Assembly: GCA_040507245.1 (NCBI GenBank)
Contig: JBEVVH010000005.1
Span: 1 to 54,298, forward strand
Reading direction: 5' to 3'
DNA: 54,298 nt
Source: Thiodiazotropha sp040507245
Lineage (GTDB): Bacteria; Pseudomonadota; Gammaproteobacteria; Chromatiales; Chromatiaceae
A program made the position numbers and the translations under genes. Below the pieces are notes generated by a model. It saw only the letters and a list, made by a program, of their open reading frames with translations, was not told the DNA's origin and did no database searches. How positions within the stretch are numbered: the first letter of the stretch is position 1; each line of letters begins with the position of its first letter. Shown here piece after piece: positions 50,290 through 54,298 of the stretch.

Positions 50290-50817
50290 ATGGAAAAAAA
50301 GCAAGCCAAGGAATCACCCACTTTGGGACGGCGTATGCTGCGCTGGGGTGCCGAACTCCTTGGATTGGTACTGGTTCTGTTCCTGGTTCATCTCTGGCAA
50401 ACTCGGGATCTGGTGGTCGGCGATGCACCCTCCTTGCTTGGACAGACCCTGGCGGGAGAACATTTCGATCTGGCGGATTTTGCGGATGGGCCGGTGTTAG
50501 TCCATTTCTGGGCTTCCTGGTGTCCGGTCTGCGGTCTGGAAGCCACCAGCATTGACGACCTGTCGCGCTCTCACCGGGTGATCACCGTGGCCATGCAGTC
50601 AGGGTCGGCTCAAGAGGTTCGGGAACATCTGCAGTCGCGAAACCTGGGTTTCAGTACCATCAATGATGCGGGTGGAGATATCGCCGCTGCCTGGCGTGTG
50701 AAAGGCCTGCCTACCAGTTATATCGTCGACAAGGATCTGAAGATCCGCTTTGTGACCGTGGGCTACACACCCGAACTGACTCTGCGGTTACGATTATGGC
50801 TTTCCGAACACTCCTGA
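50290..50817 (+). CDS. Membrane-anchored TlpA/ScsD-like thioredoxin
   Basis: A 175-residue protein with an N-terminal anchor at about 20-36 (LLGLVLVLFLVHLW) and a periplasmic thioredoxin fold. The active site is C78-P-V-C81 in VHFWASWCPVCGLE, followed by the KGLPTSYIVDKDLKI cis-Pro region. The CPVC motif suits a disulfide oxidoreductase of the ScsD/DsbE class. It lies 33 bases after iscX and may ride on the isc transcript. It is different in anchoring and motif from the CGPC thioredoxin at 34125. Confidence 0.85.
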   Translation: MEKKQAKESPTLGRRMLRWGAELLGLVLVLFLVHLWQTRDLVVGDAPSLLGQTLAGEHFDLADFADGPVLVHFWASWCPVCGLEATSIDDLSRSHRVITVAMQSGSAQEVREHLQSRNLGFSTINDAGGDIAAAWRVKGLPTSYIVDKDLKIRFVTVGYTPELTLRLRLWLSEHS

Positions 50818-50837
50818 ATCGCGAGGGGATCTGTGAT

Positions 50838-52229
50838 ATGTCATCGTTGTTGAGATGGACGGTCCTGTTGGCACTTGGCCTGTCAGCCTGGGGCTGCACT
50901 ACGGCCCCGACCCTTTCCGAGCATCAGGTCATCGAAGAGTATGATGAGATCTCCGCCTTCAAAGGACGCTTGAGCGAGGATCTGACCAAGGGCCGATTTG
51001 ATCTGGCCCCCAAGGGTTTTGCCCGCTCCCAGGAAATTCTGTTACAGGCGATCTCTCTTGGACGCACACGTAACAGTGAAAAGGTGGCCAAGACCCTGGA
51101 GGAAGGCTGGCGGGTGATCAGCAAGGCCGAAGCGGATGCCAATGTCTCCAAAGCGCTGATGCGCGAAGTGCTGGATGCTCGAGGCCTGGCCATCGAAGCG
51201 GGTGCCGATACCCTCCAGGGAGAGCGCTTCAAAGCGCTCGATAACAAGCTGCGCAAAGCCTCGGAATTGGTGGAAGAGGGGGATCTCGAGGCGGCCAAGA
51301 AGTGGCGCCCTGAGATGCTCGAAGGCTATGCCCAGATTGAGCTTGAGGCCCTCAAACAGGAGGCCACGGACAATGCCCGCAAGGACATCCAGTTGGCGGT
51401 ACAGAGCGAGGCGGACGAATACGCACCAAAAACACTGAAACGGGCCAATGATGAGCTTACCCTGGCCATCGCTGTACTCGAAACCAATCGCAGTCAGCGT
51501 GATAAGGCCCGTAACCATGCCCTTCAGGCAAGCAAGCTGGCTAAGCGCAGTATCGAAATCACCGAACTGGTCAAGGATTTTGAAAGCCGGGAATTCAGCC
51601 TCGAGGATATCCTGCTGTGGTATCAGAATCAGCTCAACCAGATCAATGAGCCCTTGTCTGAGGAACTGCCCTTCGATCAACCCAATCACGAGGTGGTGCA
51701 GATCCTGAAAGACAAACTCAAGCACTATGTGACCATGCAACGGACCGAGTTGGCGACCCGTATTGACCTGGAGACCCGACTGGCGACCATGGAGCGGCAG
51801 AATCGTGAGGCCCAGGAGCGCTTCGACAAGATCCAGCGGCTGTTTTCACCCTACGAGGCTAATGTCTATCGCCAGGGTCACAATGTGCTGCTCGAGCTCC
51901 ATGCCTTCAATTTTCCCAGCGGCGGTGCGGATATCCAGGCAGAGAATTTTGCCCTGCTGGACAAGATCGTCACTGCGGTGAACACCTTTCCCAATCCCAA
52001 TGTAGTGGTCTCAGGACATACCGATTCCGTTGGCAGCGCGGAGACGAATCTGACACTATCTCAGCAACGGGCGGAGACCGTCGCATCGTTCTTGGAAAAG
52101 GTCGGAGGCGTGAAACGCACCCGTTTGACCGCCATCGGTTATGGGGAAACCCGCCCCGTGGCCAATAACGAAACCGAAGAGGGACGTAAGACCAATCGTC
52201 GCATCGAGGTTCTGATAATCAATGAATAG
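50838..52229 (+). CDS. OmpA-family lipoprotein with coiled-coil region
   Basis: About 463 residues from ATG 50838, preceded by GAGGGG; an in-frame ATG at 50796 overlaps the thioredoxin gene and spoils the signal peptide. Lipobox LSAWGC (Cys20). Residues about 30-300 are long charged helices of DUF4398-like character (SEHQVIEEYDEISAFKGRL, EVLDARGLAIEAGADTL, EADEYAPKTLKRANDELTLA). The C-terminal 110 residues form the OmpA domain (VVVSGHTDSVGSAETNLTLS, AETVASFLEK, RKTNRRIEVLI). It anchors the outer membrane to peptidoglycan. It overlaps the oxidoreductase gene by 8 bases, which is unexplained. Confidence 0.85.
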   Translation: MSSLLRWTVLLALGLSAWGCTTAPTLSEHQVIEEYDEISAFKGRLSEDLTKGRFDLAPKGFARSQEILLQAISLGRTRNSEKVAKTLEEGWRVISKAEADANVSKALMREVLDARGLAIEAGADTLQGERFKALDNKLRKASELVEEGDLEAAKKWRPEMLEGYAQIELEALKQEATDNARKDIQLAVQSEADEYAPKTLKRANDELTLAIAVLETNRSQRDKARNHALQASKLAKRSIEITELVKDFESREFSLEDILLWYQNQLNQINEPLSEELPFDQPNHEVVQILKDKLKHYVTMQRTELATRIDLETRLATMERQNREAQERFDKIQRLFSPYEANVYRQGHNVLLELHAFNFPSGGADIQAENFALLDKIVTAVNTFPNPNVVVSGHTDSVGSAETNLTLSQQRAETVASFLEKVGGVKRTRLTAIGYGETRPVANNETEEGRKTNRRIEVLIINE

Positions 52230-53982
52230 TCCTCAAAAGACCAGGACAAGCTACTCCGTGGCGGTCACCGGATCCGGTGGCAGCGGTGCGGTGACCACGG
52301 GACGGATCCTTCTTGAAGCGGCGGCACAAAGTGGTTTTCAGGGATTGATGACCCGTTCGGCCGGCCCCCAGATTCGTGGCGGCGAATCCGCCTCGATGAT
52401 CCGCCTTGGCACAGCGCCGGTGGAATGCATGGGGGATGAATACGATCTGCTGGTCGCCCTGGACTGGCTGAATATCGAACGCTTCGCAGACGAGATTCCC
52501 CTGGGTGAGAGGAGCCTGATCCTGTGTGATCCGAAAGCGGGTGAAGTGCCCGCATTGTTGCGCAGCAACGGCGCCCAGGTTCGGGAAATTCCTTTCAAGA
52601 CCCTGGCCTCCGGATTGCCGGAAGGGCGGCTCAACATGGTTGCCCTGGGTGCCGCGGCGGTAACTTGCGGGCTATCCCTGGATGCGATGAAGGAGGGCGT
52701 CCGGCAGGTACTTTCGAAGAAAGGCGCCCAGGTGCTCGAGAGCGCTTTGCGCGCCCTGGAACTGGGCTACAATCATGATCGGCGAACCCAGATTGAACTG
52801 GCGGCGCCGGGTAAACAGCCCAACCGCTGGAGTATCACGGGCAACCAGGCCTGTGGCCTGGGTGCCTTGCGTGGCGGCATCCGGTTTGTTGCGGCCTATC
52901 CCATTACCCCGGCCAGCGAGATCCTGGAGTGGCTGGCGCCACGCCTTGAGAAAATCGGTGGATCCCTGCTCCAGGCTGAAGACGAACTCGCCTCGATCAA
53001 CATGATCATTGGTGCGTCATTCGGTGGCGTACCGTCACTGACTGCCACCTCCGGTCCCGGTCTCAGCCTGATGGTGGAAGGTCTGGGTCTGGCTCTGGTG
53101 AGTGAAACACCGGTCACCGTGATCAATGTTATGCGCGGTGGGCCCTCCACCGGAATACCGACCAAATCCGAACAGTCCGACCTCAACCAGGCGCTTTACA
53201 GCTTGCATGGTGATGCACCCCATCTGGTGTTGGCGCCCCTGTCGATTCGCGACGCGGTCTTCACCACCCAGTGGGCGGTTCAATTGTCGGAACACCTGCA
53301 AACCGTTGCTCTGGTACTTTCCGATCAGTCGCTGGGGCAGTCCCAGACCATCATCGAGGCCGCCGAAGAGATCGAGCTGCCTTTGGTACGAAAGGTTGAA
53401 ACCCAACCGGACGCGGAGTACCTCCGTTATAGGGAGAGTCCTGATCACGTATCACCCATGACTCTGCCCGGCACCCCCTGCGGTATGTATACCGCCGATG
53501 GGCTGGAACACAACACCCGGGGCACTCCCTCGAGCATGTCAGTGGACCACCGGGAGCAACTGAACAAGCGCCTACATAAACTGACCGATTTCGATTACGG
53601 CACCGAATGGGCGGAAATCACAGGAGAGGGCAAAGTTTGTATGATCACCTGGGGTTCCAGCAGCGGCGCGGTCAAGGAAGCGGCGGACAGACTCCGTGAA
53701 GCGGGTCAATCGGTCAAGGTGGTCGCACTGAGGTTGATTGCGCCGTTGCAGAAAGCCGCACTTCAGGAGATCCTGGCCGATATGGATCAGGTGTTGGTGG
53801 TGGAACAAAATCATGGTGCTCAGCTCTATCACTACCTGCGTGCCGAAGCCGCGTTACCGCCGCAGGCGGTATCCCTGGCGCAACCGGGTCCCTTGCCGAT
53901 ACGTCCCGGTCGTGTTGTACGTGAGATGAAAGTCCTCATACAGGAAGCCTTTCTGAGGCGTGAGGCGCTGGCAGGCCGTTGA
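52222..53982 (+). CDS. korA: 2-oxoacid:acceptor oxidoreductase, fused gamma-alpha subunit
   Basis: A 586-residue KorA-type subunit. Residues 11-185 form the gamma domain (VAVTGSGGSGAVTTGRILLE, RSAGPQIRGGESASMIRL). Residues about 205-580 form the alpha domain (GNQACGLGALRGG, AAYPITPASE at 224-233, ATSGPGLSLMVEGLGLA, GGPSTGIPTKSEQSDL) and carry the 2-oxoacid and partial TPP contacts. With KorB (TPP/4Fe-4S beta subunit) it would interconvert 2-oxoglutarate and succinyl-CoA using ferredoxin. korB normally follows directly, but here the downstream gene is on the opposite strand and unrelated, so the partner must lie elsewhere or be missing. Substrate preference cannot be read. Confidence 0.9.
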   Translation: MNSPQKTRTSYSVAVTGSGGSGAVTTGRILLEAAAQSGFQGLMTRSAGPQIRGGESASMIRLGTAPVECMGDEYDLLVALDWLNIERFADEIPLGERSLILCDPKAGEVPALLRSNGAQVREIPFKTLASGLPEGRLNMVALGAAAVTCGLSLDAMKEGVRQVLSKKGAQVLESALRALELGYNHDRRTQIELAAPGKQPNRWSITGNQACGLGALRGGIRFVAAYPITPASEILEWLAPRLEKIGGSLLQAEDELASINMIIGASFGGVPSLTATSGPGLSLMVEGLGLALVSETPVTVINVMRGGPSTGIPTKSEQSDLNQALYSLHGDAPHLVLAPLSIRDAVFTTQWAVQLSEHLQTVALVLSDQSLGQSQTIIEAAEEIELPLVRKVETQPDAEYLRYRESPDHVSPMTLPGTPCGMYTADGLEHNTRGTPSSMSVDHREQLNKRLHKLTDFDYGTEWAEITGEGKVCMITWGSSSGAVKEAADRLREAGQSVKVVALRLIAPLQKAALQEILADMDQVLVVEQNHGAQLYHYLRAEAALPPQAVSLAQPGPLPIRPGRVVREMKVLIQEAFLRREALAGR

Positions 53983-54022
53983 AATTCCTCTCAGGCGGAC
54001 AGCCTGCTAGTGGCTATGCCTG

Positions 54023-54283
54023 TTACCCGAGTGACAGGCTTCCATCCTGTGCAATGTGCAGTCTTTCGATATCCAGTTTGAAACTGCTGTAGTAGAGCTG
54101 TTTGGCAATCTCGCGGATGGCGTTGATTGTGTTCTGGTCCTGGGTCTGTTTCAGAGTATCGGAGAACATGGCCATCCAGTTTCCCGTCATGGAGAGGTAC
54201 TCGTAGAGTTCAAGCGAGTCTTCGATCTCATGAAAGATTTTGGGACATCCAAGTCCACCAAAATCGATTCGATCTTTGACAGC
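54023..54283 (-). CDS. Unknown protein, 3' part at the contig end
   Basis: An 86-residue open frame ending at the stop 54023-54025. It reads through most of the right terminal repeat and meets an in-frame TAG at 54284-54286, without any start codon before CPKIFHEIEDSLELYEYLS. The sequence is alpha-helical and polar (MFSDTLKQTQDQNTINAIRE, LYYSSFKLDIERLHIAQDGS). The native 5' part is therefore missing or replaced. The family is not recognised. It converges on korA. Confidence 0.55.
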   Translation of the reverse strand, partial: AVKDRIDFGGLGCPKIFHEIEDSLELYEYLSMTGNWMAMFSDTLKQTQDQNTINAIREIAKQLYYSSFKLDIERLHIAQDGSLSLG

Positions 54284-54296
54284 CTATTAGTGCCCC
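54211..54296. repeat. Right copy of 86-bp terminal inverted repeat
   Basis: An exact reverse complement of 1-86; two extra bases (GG) follow it at the end. On this side the repeat overlaps apparently coding sequence of the minus-strand gene, and its hairpin segment falls at 54236-54265. See the left copy. Confidence 0.9.
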
Positions 54297-54298
54297 GG

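Noticed and set aside
1..54298. Whole window as a linear phage or plasmid with terminal inverted repeats
   Set aside because: The content is chromosomal housekeeping genes, no replication or capsid genes are present, and the repeats interrupt genes on both ends.
1..54298. CRISPR arrays, rRNA genes, transposases, phage genes
   Set aside because: None visible on either strand.

Overview
The window looks like a complete contig or a contig-sized stretch from a gammaproteobacterium. The gene order queA-tgt, yajC-secD-secF, suhB, trmJ, cysE, iscR-iscS-iscU-iscA-hscB-hscA-fdx-iscX is the standard gammaproteobacterial arrangement. The protein sequences suggest a purple-sulfur or sulfur-oxidiser type lineage (Chromatiales-like), but this placement is inference from gene content and protein style, without a phylogeny. 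The DNA is GC-rich and densely coding. No phage, transposase or CRISPR genes were seen. The two ends carry the same 86-bp sequence in opposite orientation (1-86 and 54211-54296), and the terminal genes on both sides lose their 5' ends inside it.

Layout. (1) 0.07-4.07 kb, plus strand: a truncated Ig/FN3 surface protein, an ExeA/PEP-CTERM-type ATPase translationally overlapping an OmpA-domain membrane protein, and a VPLPA-CTERM exported protein with a strong terminator. (2) 4.2-9.0 kb, minus strand: Sel1-like membrane protein, periplasmic von Willebrand A protein, ABC ATPase and FtsX-like permease. They resemble the TagT/TagS and PpkA-VWA parts of the type VI secretion threonine-phosphorylation pathway, but no kinase is present. 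(3) 9.25-11.9 kb: tRNA-Leu(CAA), queA and tgt, with a possible small RNA between them. (4) 11.9-36.3 kb: a block of about 24 kb sitting where yajC would normally follow tgt. It has REP-like palindromes at both edges. It holds a frameshifted apbE; a nine-gene minus-strand cassette (two TPR proteins, a small TPR lipoprotein, two small exported proteins, ExbB, two ExbD, AgmX/TonB-like) resembling an Agl/Glt- or Tol-like energised envelope machine; a DUF3187 protein; and an lgt of unusual type. It ends with a divergent extracytoplasmic locus: a Tat-exported DUF1501-like protein, a cytochrome c/LamG lipoprotein and a frameshifted CxxCH protein on one side; a hydrazine-synthase-alpha-like beta-propeller/cytochrome lipoprotein, two outer-membrane barrels, a TlpA thioredoxin, a DUF4266 lipoprotein and a DUF3570 barrel on the other. 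(5) 36.3-50.3 kb: backbone secretion, tRNA modification and Fe-S assembly genes. (6) 50.3-54.0 kb: thioredoxin-like protein, OmpA lipoprotein and a lone 2-oxoacid:acceptor oxidoreductase gamma-alpha fusion; then the 3' part of an unknown gene at the contig edge.

How they fit together. The backbone supplies protein export (YajC-SecD-SecF), queuosine tRNA modification (QueA, Tgt) and cysteine-to-cluster Fe-S assembly (CysE to IscX), the last apparently under IscR control. The inserted block is almost entirely envelope-directed: at least four predicted lipoproteins, its own lipoprotein diacylglyceryl transferase, four barrel-type proteins, thiol chemistry and five CxxCH haem motifs. The best candidate for an undescribed system is the divergent locus at 24.4-36.0 kb, with the energised ExbB/ExbD/TPR cassette next to it as a possible partner.
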